From NCBI GenBank assembly GCA_017513865.1, contig JAFWMN010000009.1, positions 1 through 36,563 on the forward strand: a stretch of 36,563 nt of DNA, in the 5' to 3' direction. Positions 1-7,945 of this stretch are shown here, piece by piece. Position 1 is the stretch's first letter. Every line of letters begins with the position of its first letter. Below the pieces are notes generated by a model that saw only the letters and a list, made by a program, of their open reading frames with translations, was not told the DNA's origin and ran no database searches. This DNA comes from Bacilli bacterium (GTDB lineage Bacteria; Bacillota_I; Bacilli_A; RF39; UBA660). The translations under genes were made by a program, and so were the position numbers.

Positions 1-1
1 C

Positions 2-1183
2 ACTAAAAACGGCTATATCGATGTCAAAAGAAAATCAGCTGAAACTAAAATAGCTGATGCTATCATTTCACCACAAGCATCCTCTGGAAGCAATACAACC
101 GTAAATTTAACATATCCAATCGGATGTACAAACGGTAAATACACATGTACATATACCAAAGATAGTGAAACAGCAGTTACGATAACAGAAACAACAACTT
201 CTGTTAACTTTGTTGGTAGTGGAACAATTGCTACAGAAGTTAAAAGTAATCGAAAACCAACAAACAAATTAACTAATTCTCAAAATATTACAATTAAGTT
301 TACCGCATCATTCTTAAAAGGAAGTAATGTTGATACCATTGGAAAAACTAGTGAAGCTTGTACCGTAACTAGCGGAAATACAACATGTGAAGTAACCTTA
401 CCAAGTATAACTAGAAAAACTGGATGTACAATTATAGGTTGGGGATCATCAAATACTGCAACCTCAGGAACCGCTGCCGGTCAAAAAGTAGCACTGTCTA
501 AAAATACAACTTATTATGCAAATTCAAGACTTAATGTATTAACAATGAAGTTACACATGAATGGTGGTAGTAGAGATACTTCTTCAGACACAGCAATAAG
601 TAATTCCGGTAGTTACATAACAAGAGGTGGTACCACAGAATTCTATAAAGTAAAATATAATGCCACAACTAACCCATGGAATTATAATAATCCAGGCGGG
701 GTAAATATAAAAAGAAATGGTTATGCTGCGGTTAGCAAAAAACAATGGTGTACAGCATCAGACGGAACTGGAACGTGTATTGATCAAGATAAAGAATATA
801 AGGCACAAGAAATATACTCTAGTGTAGCAGATGCCGATAAAACAATTACTTTATATGTTAACTGGGTTGCTAACGTTGTAGATATATCTTCCAAAGTAAC
901 AACGCAAGCAGAAGCATCATGTAAAGGTTATTGGAGGGATTACAGATATAGATTTACAATTGATTATCATGGCAGCAGCCCATCAAGTGGATATATGTGC
1001 TATAATAGACCAAGTGAAGGTAGTAAATATTGTGGTAATTATAAAAATAATACTAATACAACAGCCGGAGATGCCTGTTTTACCAAAGATGATACTTGGG
1101 ATTTTTACAGATCAACAGGTAGAGTAGATATTTATGTTAAAGCAGCAAATGGAGCATCAAAAGCTACATATGCAACCAAATAA
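2..1183 (+). CDS. 3' part of a secreted/surface protein with InlB-type repeats (5' end outside window)
   Basis: The frame is open from base 2, so the gene starts upstream; the first internal ATG at 545 is not a credible start because homologous-looking sequence continues before it. The product is rich in Thr, Ser, Asn and Gly with regularly spaced Cys. It contains Listeria-Bacteroides (InlB B-type) repeat signatures, for example the stretch around 409-525 reading Cys-Thr-Ile-Ile-Gly-Trp-Gly followed by Asn-Thr-Thr-Tyr-Tyr-Ala, and another ending Thr-Leu-Tyr-Val-Asn-Trp near 865. Such repeats occur in cell-surface adhesins and large secreted proteins. No LPXTG motif or C-terminal membrane segment is visible, so the anchoring mode is unclear. 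The 258-aa membrane-anchored protein follows after 22 bases and is probably co-transcribed. Export is inferred, since the N-terminus is missing. Confidence 0.8.
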   Translation, partial: TKNGYIDVKRKSAETKIADAIISPQASSGSNTTVNLTYPIGCTNGKYTCTYTKDSETAVTITETTTSVNFVGSGTIATEVKSNRKPTNKLTNSQNITIKFTASFLKGSNVDTIGKTSEACTVTSGNTTCEVTLPSITRKTGCTIIGWGSSNTATSGTAAGQKVALSKNTTYYANSRLNVLTMKLHMNGGSRDTSSDTAISNSGSYITRGGTTEFYKVKYNATTNPWNYNNPGGVNIKRNGYAAVSKKQWCTASDGTGTCIDQDKEYKAQEIYSSVADADKTITLYVNWVANVVDISSKVTTQAEASCKGYWRDYRYRFTIDYHGSSPSSGYMCYNRPSEGSKYCGNYKNNTNTTAGDACFTKDDTWDFYRSTGRVDIYVKAANGASKATYATK

Positions 1184-1205
1184 TTAATAGAAAGAAGGGT
1201 AAAAA

Positions 1206-1982
1206 ATGAATAAAAAGAAAGTGTTTATAATAGTAGCCATAGTAGCTTTAATATTATTAATAGTAGTTTTAACAAAAGGATTAAAACCAAAAAAAGCTGA
1301 CAAACTAACTGCTAAAGAAATAAAGGAAGATGTTAAAAATAATATAAATGACCTTACAACTACAGATCTTAACTATGAAAAATTTAAAAACATAATAGGA
1401 GAAAATGTTCCTAATGTGCATATCGCCCTTGGTAAAGACTCATATTTAAGAAATAAGCCAAGCGCTAAAGTTATAAGCAAATATAATTTAACTAAATATG
1501 TTAATTTGCAAGAACAGCTAGCTAAGAAAGTTGAACAAAGATACTTAAATAGCTTAAATTATAAAATAAAAGAAACTATTGATATGGGTGACCAAATATG
1601 TCAAAAAGTTGAAATAAGTAGTTATTACTATGCCTTATATTTGTATGATTATTTAGACCTAACAAATAACATGACAGACGTAGGAGCTGAAGATGCTGCA
1701 ACTAACGAAAAAGCCCAAGTAGAATTTTATAAAAACTCTGTAAAAGCTTTAAAAGTTTTAGATGCCCATTTAGATGATTACGAAAACACTACAAAAGAAA
1801 AAGTAGAAGATGATATTTGCTATAAGAATGGTAAAATAGATAGTGATGACATGTTAGGATTTGTTGGAGCCCTTCAAGGAGAAAACTATTCTAATATGAA
1901 TATTAGTAGTGTCATAAATCAAAATAAAGCCAAAGAACGTTTAGCAAAATATTTAGAAGAAGCCAAAAACATAAATATATAA
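1206..1982 (+). CDS. Membrane-anchored protein of unknown function
   Basis: A 258-aa protein with a short Lys-rich N-terminus and one hydrophobic segment (about residues 5-25), giving an N-in, C-out single-pass anchor; there is no lipobox. The rest is a hydrophilic, Lys/Asn/Asp-rich, probably helical domain with two Cys (in the motifs GDQICQK and DDICYK) that could pair outside the cell. A ribosome-binding site (agaaagaaggg) lies about 6 bases before the ATG. The gene is 22 bases downstream of the surface protein and ends at a terminator, so the two probably form the end of one operon. I do not recognise the family; a role in handling or anchoring the neighbouring surface protein is only a guess from context. 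Confidence 0.75.
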   Translation: MNKKKVFIIVAIVALILLIVVLTKGLKPKKADKLTAKEIKEDVKNNINDLTTTDLNYEKFKNIIGENVPNVHIALGKDSYLRNKPSAKVISKYNLTKYVNLQEQLAKKVEQRYLNSLNYKIKETIDMGDQICQKVEISSYYYALYLYDYLDLTNNMTDVGAEDAATNEKAQVEFYKNSVKALKVLDAHLDDYENTTKEKVEDDICYKNGKIDSDDMLGFVGALQGENYSNMNISSVINQNKAKERLAKYLEEAKNINI

Positions 1983-2008
1983 GTGATATTTAATTATCAC
2001 TTTTTTTA
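1981..2008 (+). terminator. Intrinsic terminator of the surface-protein operon
   Basis: The stem pairs aagtgata (1981-1988) with tatcactt (1995-2002) around a 6-base loop and runs into a T tract. It begins at the stop codon of the preceding gene. Confidence 0.8.
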
Positions 2009-2037
2009 TTGCTTTTTACTAAATATGTACGTATAAT
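2009..2037 (+). promoter_or_regulatory. Sigma-A type promoter of nifJ/por
   Basis: A -35 TTGCTT (2009-2014) and -10 TATAAT (2032-2037) are separated by 17 bases. The ribosome-binding site aaaggag (2047-2053) and the ATG at 2062 follow. Confidence 0.6.
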
Positions 2038-2061
2038 TAAGATAGTAAAGGAGTAGGTAAA

Positions 2062-5000
2062 ATGAAAAAAATAACTTGTGACGGAAATGAAGCTTGTGCA
2101 AGGGCCTCATATTTATTTACGGAAATTGCTGGAATTTACCCAATCACACCATCTAGTCCAATGCCAAAACAAATAGATACATGGAGTAGTAAAGGTAAAG
2201 AAAATATATTAGGTACTATCCCTAAAGTGGTTGAAATGCAAAGCGAAGCCGGAGCCATCGGTATGTGTCATGGAGCTTTACAAATGGGATCTTTAGCTTC
2301 GACTTATACCGCATCTCAAGGTTTACTTTTAATGATTCCAAGCATGTATAAGATAGCTGGTGAAATGCTTCCTTTTGTAATGCACGTTGCTGCACGAAGC
2401 CTATCAACCCATGCTCTAAGTATATTCGGGGATCATCAAGACATATATGCCGTAAGACAAACCGGTTTTTGTATGCTTGCCTCATCTTCACCACAAGACG
2501 CCCATTATTTAAGTTTAGTTAGTCATTTATCTGCCTTATCATCATCACTTCCTTTTATGCATTTTTTCGATGGTTTTAGAACAAGTCATGAAATAAATAA
2601 AGTAAATATATTAGAAGAAAAAGAAATAAAACCATTAGTCCCAAAAGACAAAATAAAAGAATTTAGAAAAAGAGCTTTAAATAATGATAATCCTGTAACA
2701 AGAGGAACAAATCAAAATGCTGATATATATTTCCAAATAACAGAATCCAGAAATAAATTTTATAAAGAAGTTCCTGATATAGTTGAAGACTACATGAAAA
2801 AAATAAACAAAATAGCCAAAACAAATTATAAACCATTTAATTATTATGGAAATAAAAATGCCAAAAAAGTTATTGTTGCTATGGGTTCTGTATGTGAAAC
2901 TATAAAAGAGACAATTGATAAACTTCCTAATTATGGATTAATTGAAGTTCATTTATATAGACCATTTTCTAAGGCAAAATTGTTAAAAGTTTTACCAAAA
3001 ACTGTCAAAAAAATCGCTGTTTTAGATAGAACTAAAGAAGCTGGCAGTATTGGTGAACCACTATACTTAGATATAAGAGAAGCTTTAAAAGATAAAGATA
3101 TTGAAATAGTTGGGGGAAGATACGGATTATCATCAAAAGATACTACTCCAGGAATGATAAAAGCTATATATGATATGCTAGATAGACCTAAAAATAATTT
3201 CACGATTGGTATTATAGATGATGTTACAAAACTAAGTATCCCATATAAACCACTAAATTTAGATAATTCTAAAGAAATATTAATATATGGTTATGGCAGT
3301 GATGGAATGGTAAGCAGTGCTAAATCACTAATTGATATTTTAAGTAAAGAAGAAAATGTTCAAGGATATTTTGAATATGATTCTAAAAAATCAGGTGGTG
3401 TAACCGCAAGTCATTTAAGAATTTCTAAAGATAAAATAAGATCATCATATTTAGTTCAAAATCCAGAACTTATAGTAATTTCCAAAGATAATTATCCAAA
3501 AATATTTGACCCAATATCAAAATTAAAAAAAGGTGGAACTTTACTTATAAATACAAGTAAAACAGATGAACAAATACTAGATATATTAAACCCATATAAG
3601 AGATTTTTAAAACAAAAGAAAATAAAACTATATACAATTGATGCTGGTAAAATAGCTGAAAGTCATGATTTAGGAAGAAAAATAAGTATGATTATGACTA
3701 AAGCTATATTAATTTTAATGGGTATAAACAAGGATGAAATATTAGAAGAATTTATTCAAAATAAATTTGGCTTAAAAAGCAAATTAATTGCCCTAAGTAA
3801 TATTGATTCTATAAAATATGTTAAAGAAAATTTAAAAGAAATAAAACTAGATGCTTTTGAAGAAGAATTAGAATTTAAAAATAAAACAATATATGACGCT
3901 ATCGAACATAGAATGGGTAACAACTTAAAAGTATCTGATTTTAATGGATTTGAAGATGGCACTTTCAAACACACAAAACCTGAAATGAAAAACATTTCCG
4001 ATACTGTTCCAAAATGGATTAACGAAAACTGTACTCAGTGTTCATTTTGTTCAATAACTTGTCCTCATGGAGTCATAAGACCATTTATTTTAAATAAAGA
4101 GGAATTTGAAAACGCCCCAGAATATATTAAGGAAAGATGTAAAGAAGCACTAGGTATTAAAGACCATTATTTTATAATTGGAATAAGTGCTAAAAACTGT
4201 ACAGGCTGCGGAGTATGTATAAATTCTTGCCCAGGACTACAAGGTAAAAAAGCTTTAGAATTTATAAATATTAAAAATGAAAATAATGACAAAATATTTG
4301 ATTACCTAGATAAAAATATTAAAGAAAAACAGTTACTTCCAAAAAATACTATTAAAGGTAGTCAACTTAAAACACCTAAATTCGCTTTCCATGGAGCATG
4401 TGCTGGATGTGGTGAAACACCATATATTAAATTATTAACGCAGCTTACAGATAATTTAATTATTGCAAATGCTACAGGCTGTTCGTCAATTTATGGTGGA
4501 GAGCTACCAAATCTTCCTTATAGAGTACCATGGGTAAATAGTTTATTTGAAGATAATGCTGAATTTGGTTATGGTATGGTAGAAGGCTATGAATCTAAAA
4601 AACACGAAATAAGAAAATACATGTTAGAAAATGAAGATGCACTATTTGATAAATGGCTTCAAAATAGTAATGATTATAAAATAACCAAAGAAGTATATGA
4701 AAATATTGATTATGATAAACATCCAAAACTAAAAAAATTAAAAGATAATATTATTTCTAAAAAAATATGGGCTATCGGTGGAGATGGCTGGGCCTATGAT
4801 ATTGGCTTTGGAGGTATAGATCACGTTCTATCAAGTAATGCTAATATAAACATATTAGTTTTAAATACCGAAAGTTATTCTAATACCGGAGGTCAAGCTT
4901 CAAAAGCAACACCAGAAGGAGCCGTTGCTGAATTTGCCACATCAGGCAAAAAAACATATAAAAAAGATTTAGCTAGAATAGCTATGGCCTATCCTAATAC

Positions 5001-5388
5001 CTATGTAGCGCAAATTAGTTTAGGGGCTAACATGATGCAAGCTATAAAAGCAATAGATGAAGCAAATAACCATGAAGGACCATCTATTATAATTGCTTAT
5101 GCACCATGTATAGCTCATGGTATTAAAGATGGCATGGGTGAAAGCTCAAACATGGAAGCTCTAGCAACTAAATGCGGATACTATCCAATCTTTAGATATG
5201 ATAAAGAATTTACTTTAGATAGTAAAAATACTGACTTTAATTTATATGAAGAATTTTTAGAAAGCCAAACAAGATATAATATGCTAAAAAAAGTAAATCC
5301 TGAAAAAGCAAATGAAATGTTAAAACTAAATAAAGAAGCAGCCATGAAAAGATATGAATATTATAAATCATTAGAAAACAATAATTAA
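2062..5388 (+). CDS. nifJ: Pyruvate:ferredoxin (flavodoxin) oxidoreductase, single-chain
   Basis: Cytoplasmic enzyme that oxidatively decarboxylates pyruvate to acetyl-CoA and CO2 and reduces ferredoxin; a hallmark of anaerobic fermentation. The 1108-aa chain has the family's domain order. The N-terminal pyrimidine-binding part carries YPITPSSPM and the conserved block with TASQGLLLMIP, SIFGDHQDIYA and HFFDGFRTSHE. The middle domain is followed by a two-[4Fe-4S] ferredoxin insert (Cys657-660-663-667 and Cys713-716-719-723). The C-terminal TPP-pyrophosphate domain contains CAGCGE (from Cys780), GGDGWAYDIG (around 906-915) and NTESYSNTGGQ. It is slightly shorter than typical PFORs (about 1170-1200 aa), but no motif is missing. 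It is monocistronic, with its own promoter and terminator. The substrate could be another 2-oxoacid, but overall similarity favours pyruvate. Confidence 0.96.
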   Translation: MKKITCDGNEACARASYLFTEIAGIYPITPSSPMPKQIDTWSSKGKENILGTIPKVVEMQSEAGAIGMCHGALQMGSLASTYTASQGLLLMIPSMYKIAGEMLPFVMHVAARSLSTHALSIFGDHQDIYAVRQTGFCMLASSSPQDAHYLSLVSHLSALSSSLPFMHFFDGFRTSHEINKVNILEEKEIKPLVPKDKIKEFRKRALNNDNPVTRGTNQNADIYFQITESRNKFYKEVPDIVEDYMKKINKIAKTNYKPFNYYGNKNAKKVIVAMGSVCETIKETIDKLPNYGLIEVHLYRPFSKAKLLKVLPKTVKKIAVLDRTKEAGSIGEPLYLDIREALKDKDIEIVGGRYGLSSKDTTPGMIKAIYDMLDRPKNNFTIGIIDDVTKLSIPYKPLNLDNSKEILIYGYGSDGMVSSAKSLIDILSKEENVQGYFEYDSKKSGGVTASHLRISKDKIRSSYLVQNPELIVISKDNYPKIFDPISKLKKGGTLLINTSKTDEQILDILNPYKRFLKQKKIKLYTIDAGKIAESHDLGRKISMIMTKAILILMGINKDEILEEFIQNKFGLKSKLIALSNIDSIKYVKENLKEIKLDAFEEELEFKNKTIYDAIEHRMGNNLKVSDFNGFEDGTFKHTKPEMKNISDTVPKWINENCTQCSFCSITCPHGVIRPFILNKEEFENAPEYIKERCKEALGIKDHYFIIGISAKNCTGCGVCINSCPGLQGKKALEFINIKNENNDKIFDYLDKNIKEKQLLPKNTIKGSQLKTPKFAFHGACAGCGETPYIKLLTQLTDNLIIANATGCSSIYGGELPNLPYRVPWVNSLFEDNAEFGYGMVEGYESKKHEIRKYMLENEDALFDKWLQNSNDYKITKEVYENIDYDKHPKLKKLKDNIISKKIWAIGGDGWAYDIGFGGIDHVLSSNANINILVLNTESYSNTGGQASKATPEGAVAEFATSGKKTYKKDLARIAMAYPNTYVAQISLGANMMQAIKAIDEANNHEGPSIIIAYAPCIAHGIKDGMGESSNMEALATKCGYYPIFRYDKEFTLDSKNTDFNLYEEFLESQTRYNMLKKVNPEKANEMLKLNKEAAMKRYEYYKSLENNN

Positions 5389-5404
5389 AATCTTTAAAAT
5401 AAAA

Positions 5405-5432
5405 AGACTTCAGAAAATTCTGAAGTTTTTTA
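5405..5432 (+). terminator. Intrinsic terminator of nifJ/por
   Basis: The inverted repeat acttcagaa (5407-5415) / ttctgaagt (5418-5426) is followed by a T run. Confidence 0.85.
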
Positions 5433-5572
5433 ATCCTTAAAAAGGAAACAAGTATTTTATCCAGTATATATAATATAGAGGTGATAATATTAACAGCTAT
5501 AATGAAATAAAAAACACATTAATAAAAATGAAACATATAAAAAAATAAAAAAATTTAGTATAATATATTTAT
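5433..5572. other. A/T-rich spacer between nifJ and recG with degenerate ORF-like traces
   Basis: No credible gene is seen here. A TATAAT (5469-5474) precedes a good ribosome-binding site (gaggtgat, 5479-5486), but the following 20-codon frame lacks ATG/GTG/TTG (it begins ATT-AAC) and encodes a Lys/Asn/Ile-rich string. It may be a decayed small gene. A second TATAAT-like element (5559-5564) could feed recG. Confidence 0.35.
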
Positions 5573-5676
5573 AAAACAAAAGAGATGGTCCCCCCTGAAG
5601 GGCCATCTCCAATAAAAGAATAAAAAGGGGCTGGCTAGTTTACACTAGCGCCAATTCAATTTAAATTGAATTGGTG
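5573..5676 (-). ncRNA. Candidate small RNA antisense to the recG 5' region
   Basis: On the minus strand a promoter (-35 TTGACT at 5710-5705, 16-base spacer, -10 TATAAT at 5688-5683) would start a ~100-nt RNA near 5676. The RNA begins with a perfect 24-base palindrome (5651-5674). A 6-bp, 4-base-loop hairpin (gctagt/actagc, 5634-5649) follows, then an unpaired C/U-rich stretch with CCCC. It ends in a strong terminator hairpin (5582-5609, GAGATGG/CCATCTC) followed on the minus strand by TTTTGTTTT. No ORF is evident. The layout (two hairpins, C-rich linker, terminator) resembles the plus-strand RNA at 7810. A CCCC linker could pair with Shine-Dalgarno sequences, as in known C-rich Firmicute sRNAs. 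Alternatively the hairpins belong to a structured recG leader on the plus strand. Confidence 0.5.
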
Positions 5677-5682
5677 ATTAAT

Positions 5683-5710
5683 ATTATATTCATTTTTAAA
5701 ATTAAGTCAA
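5683..5710 (-). promoter_or_regulatory. Minus-strand sigma-A promoter for the candidate sRNA
   Basis: Read on the minus strand, TTGACT (5710-5705) is separated by 16 bases from TATAAT (5688-5683). Confidence 0.55.
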
Positions 5711-5748
5711 TATATTTTGATAAAAAAAGTAAAAAAAGGAGAAAAAAT

Positions 5749-7743
5749 ATGCAGTTAAGTGAAATTAAGGGAATAGGCCTTACAACTGAAAAATATTTAA
5801 ATGAACTTGGAATAAATTCCGCTGAAGATTTAGTTAACTATTTTCCCTTTAGATATGAAATAATTGAAAACTCAAATATTAAAGATTTAAATGATGGAGA
5901 TAGAATAGTAATAGGTGGAATTTGTGAACAAACACCAAACGTATTTCATTTTAATAGAAGATTAAATAAAATGACATTTAGATTAAACACTGGAGAATTT
6001 ATTGCCAAAGTAGAAATATTTAATAGAGCTTTTTTAAAAAGCAAATTAAACGCTGGAACCGTAATAACCGTTATTGGTAAATATGATAGAAAACATAATT
6101 CAATAACCGCAAGTGACATTAAATTTGGACTAATAGAAAAGACATTAATAGAACCTATATACCATTCTTCATTTAAAATAAATTCGACTAAAATAAATAA
6201 AATGATAAGTTACGCTATTGATAAAGTAGATATAAAAGATTATTTGCCTAGTTCTATAGTAGAAAAATATAATTTTATAGATAAAAAAGAAGCAGTAGAT
6301 ATTGCTCATTTTCCTAAAGATAAAAGAAAATTAAATAAAGCATTGGAAAGACTTAAATATGAAGAATTATTTATATTTATGATGAAAATAAATTATCTAA
6401 AAAACAGTAAGAAACAAGGTGATGGCTTAGAAAGAAAAGTAGATTATAAAAAAGTAACAGAATTTATTGAAACATTACCTTATAAATTAACTAAAGATCA
6501 AGAAAAAAGTATAGAGGATATATATAATGATTTAATAAGTAAAAATAGGATGAATAGATTACTTCAAGGAGATGTTGGAAGTGGTAAAACTATTGTTTCA
6601 TTTATTGCTTTATACATAAATTATTTAAGTAAATATCAAGGAGCTTTAATGGCGCCAACTGAAATATTAGCAAACCAGCACTACCAAAATATGAAAAAAT
6701 TATTTCCTAAATTAAACATTGTTTTATTAAAAGGAAAAATGAGAGTTAAAGAAAAAAAAGAAGCCTTAGAATCAATAAAAACAGGAGAAGCTAATATTAT
6801 AATTGGAACTCACGCTTTAATAAGTGAAGATGTTATATATAAAAATTTAGGGTTAGTGATTACTGATGAGCAACACCGTTTTGGGGTAAATCAAAGAGGA
6901 AACTTAAAAAACAAAGGAATAACCCCAGATATTTTATATATGAGTGCGACTCCAATTCCAAGGACATACGCTTTAACCTTATATGGTGATATGGATATAT
7001 CTAGCATTAAAACAATGCCTAAAGGAAGAAAACCAGTTGAAACTATTTTACTAGGTAGTAGTAAGGAAGACATAAATAAATATTTAAAAATGATGCTTTA
7101 TGAACTAAAAAAAGAGCATCAAATATATGTGGTTGCTCCCCTTATAGAAGAAAGCGAAAAAATAGATTTAAAAAACATAAATGAAATAGAAGAAAATTTG
7201 AAAAAAGCCTTTAAAAAATTTCCAGAATATAAAATAGGAATAGTTCATGGCAAAATGACCCAAGAAGAAAAAGATAAAGCTATGAATGATTTTAAAGAAG
7301 GTAAAACCAAAATATTAATCAGCACAACTGTCATTGAAGTTGGAATCGATGTTAAAAATGCCACCATGATGGTTATATTTGATAGTTTTAGATTTGGCTT
7401 ATCCGCCCTTCATCAATTAAGAGGAAGAGTAGGTAGAAATGAATTAAATTCTTACTGCGTGCTTTTAAGTGATAAAGAAACTAAAAGACTAGATGTTTTA
7501 ACTAAAACTAATGACGGATTTAAAGTAAGTGAAGAAGACTTTAAACTACGAGGTGGTGGGGACGTTTTTGGCATAAGACAAAGTGGTGATATGAATTTTA
7601 AATTATCTAACATTAAAGAAGACTATGAATTACTTTTAAAAACCAAAGAAGATAGTAGTAGATTTTTGAAAAGTAAAGAATTTGATATCAAAGAAAATGC
7701 CCATATAAAAGAAATGTTAATAAATTCTATTAATCAAGATTGA
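5749..7743 (+). CDS. recG: ATP-dependent DNA helicase RecG
   Basis: RecG remodels stalled replication forks and branch-migrates Holliday junctions. The 664-aa protein has an N-terminal wedge/OB region (from IKGIGLTTEKYLNELGI) and a superfamily 2 helicase core: Walker A GDVGSGKT (274-281), DEQH box (373-376), SATPIPRT, and motif VI QLRGRVGR (556-563). The C-terminal part contains the RecG-typical FKLRGGGDVFGIRQSG stretch. I chose the ATG at 5749 because a strong ribosome-binding site (aaaaggag) lies just upstream and the protein then begins like other RecGs; an extension upstream would need a non-ATG start and cross the palindromic region. Length is close to the usual 680-690 aa. It stands alone, flanked by the two candidate small RNAs. 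Confidence 0.95.
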   Translation: MQLSEIKGIGLTTEKYLNELGINSAEDLVNYFPFRYEIIENSNIKDLNDGDRIVIGGICEQTPNVFHFNRRLNKMTFRLNTGEFIAKVEIFNRAFLKSKLNAGTVITVIGKYDRKHNSITASDIKFGLIEKTLIEPIYHSSFKINSTKINKMISYAIDKVDIKDYLPSSIVEKYNFIDKKEAVDIAHFPKDKRKLNKALERLKYEELFIFMMKINYLKNSKKQGDGLERKVDYKKVTEFIETLPYKLTKDQEKSIEDIYNDLISKNRMNRLLQGDVGSGKTIVSFIALYINYLSKYQGALMAPTEILANQHYQNMKKLFPKLNIVLLKGKMRVKEKKEALESIKTGEANIIIGTHALISEDVIYKNLGLVITDEQHRFGVNQRGNLKNKGITPDILYMSATPIPRTYALTLYGDMDISSIKTMPKGRKPVETILLGSSKEDINKYLKMMLYELKKEHQIYVVAPLIEESEKIDLKNINEIEENLKKAFKKFPEYKIGIVHGKMTQEEKDKAMNDFKEGKTKILISTTVIEVGIDVKNATMMVIFDSFRFGLSALHQLRGRVGRNELNSYCVLLSDKETKRLDVLTKTNDGFKVSEEDFKLRGGGDVFGIRQSGDMNFKLSNIKEDYELLLKTKEDSSRFLKSKEFDIKENAHIKEMLINSINQD

Positions 7744-7774
7744 CGTAAACTAAAAAAAATAAATTAAAAATTTA

Positions 7775-7803
7775 TTGACTTTAAACACAGGATATTTTAT
7801 ATT
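7775..7803 (+). promoter_or_regulatory. Sigma-A promoter of the 7810 ncRNA
   Basis: TTGACT (7775-7780), a 17-base spacer and TATATT (7798-7803). The predicted start at about 7810 coincides with the first base of the first hairpin. Confidence 0.75.
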
Positions 7804-7809
7804 GTAAAT

Positions 7810-7905
7810 GCATAGATATTCTATGCGGGACTACTTATGGCAAAATATAAGTAGTTAACCAAACCCCCTGATGCCCCAGTAATTATTACTGGGGTACTTT
7901 TTTTT
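7810..7905 (+). ncRNA. Candidate structured small RNA (~95 nt), family not recognised
   Basis: A stand-alone unit between recG and the flavoprotein gene, with a near-consensus promoter in front and an intrinsic terminator at its end. Three hairpins are visible. Hairpin 1 is gcataga/tctatgc (7810-7826, 3-base loop). Hairpin 2 is actactta/taagtagt (7830-7855, 10-base loop). An unpaired stretch with five consecutive C follows (7864-7868). The terminator hairpin ccccagtaa/ttactgggg (7874-7894) has an eight-T tail. No start codon with a ribosome-binding site lies inside. It does not match any riboswitch, T-box, 6S or SRP RNA consensus I can recall. Because it terminates before the next gene it could be a trans-acting sRNA; alternatively it is an attenuator-type leader of the 7946 gene. 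Confidence 0.6.
7874..7905 (+). terminator. Intrinsic terminator of the 7810 ncRNA
   Basis: A 9-bp perfect stem (7874-7882 with 7886-7894), loop TTA, and T8 after TAC. Confidence 0.85.
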
Positions 7906-7945
7906 AGTGTTTTTATATGTTAAAATAAATATGGATGGTGGTATT

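Noticed and set aside
5479..5545. 20-codon frame after a good ribosome-binding site before recG
   Set aside because: No ATG, GTG or TTG at the right distance, and composition like intergenic DNA; noted only as a possible decayed gene.
5671..5748. 26-residue N-terminal extension of RecG from an upstream non-ATG codon
   Set aside because: It would start at ATT/ATA within the palindromic RNA region without a ribosome-binding site; ATG 5749 has a strong site and gives the expected N-terminus.
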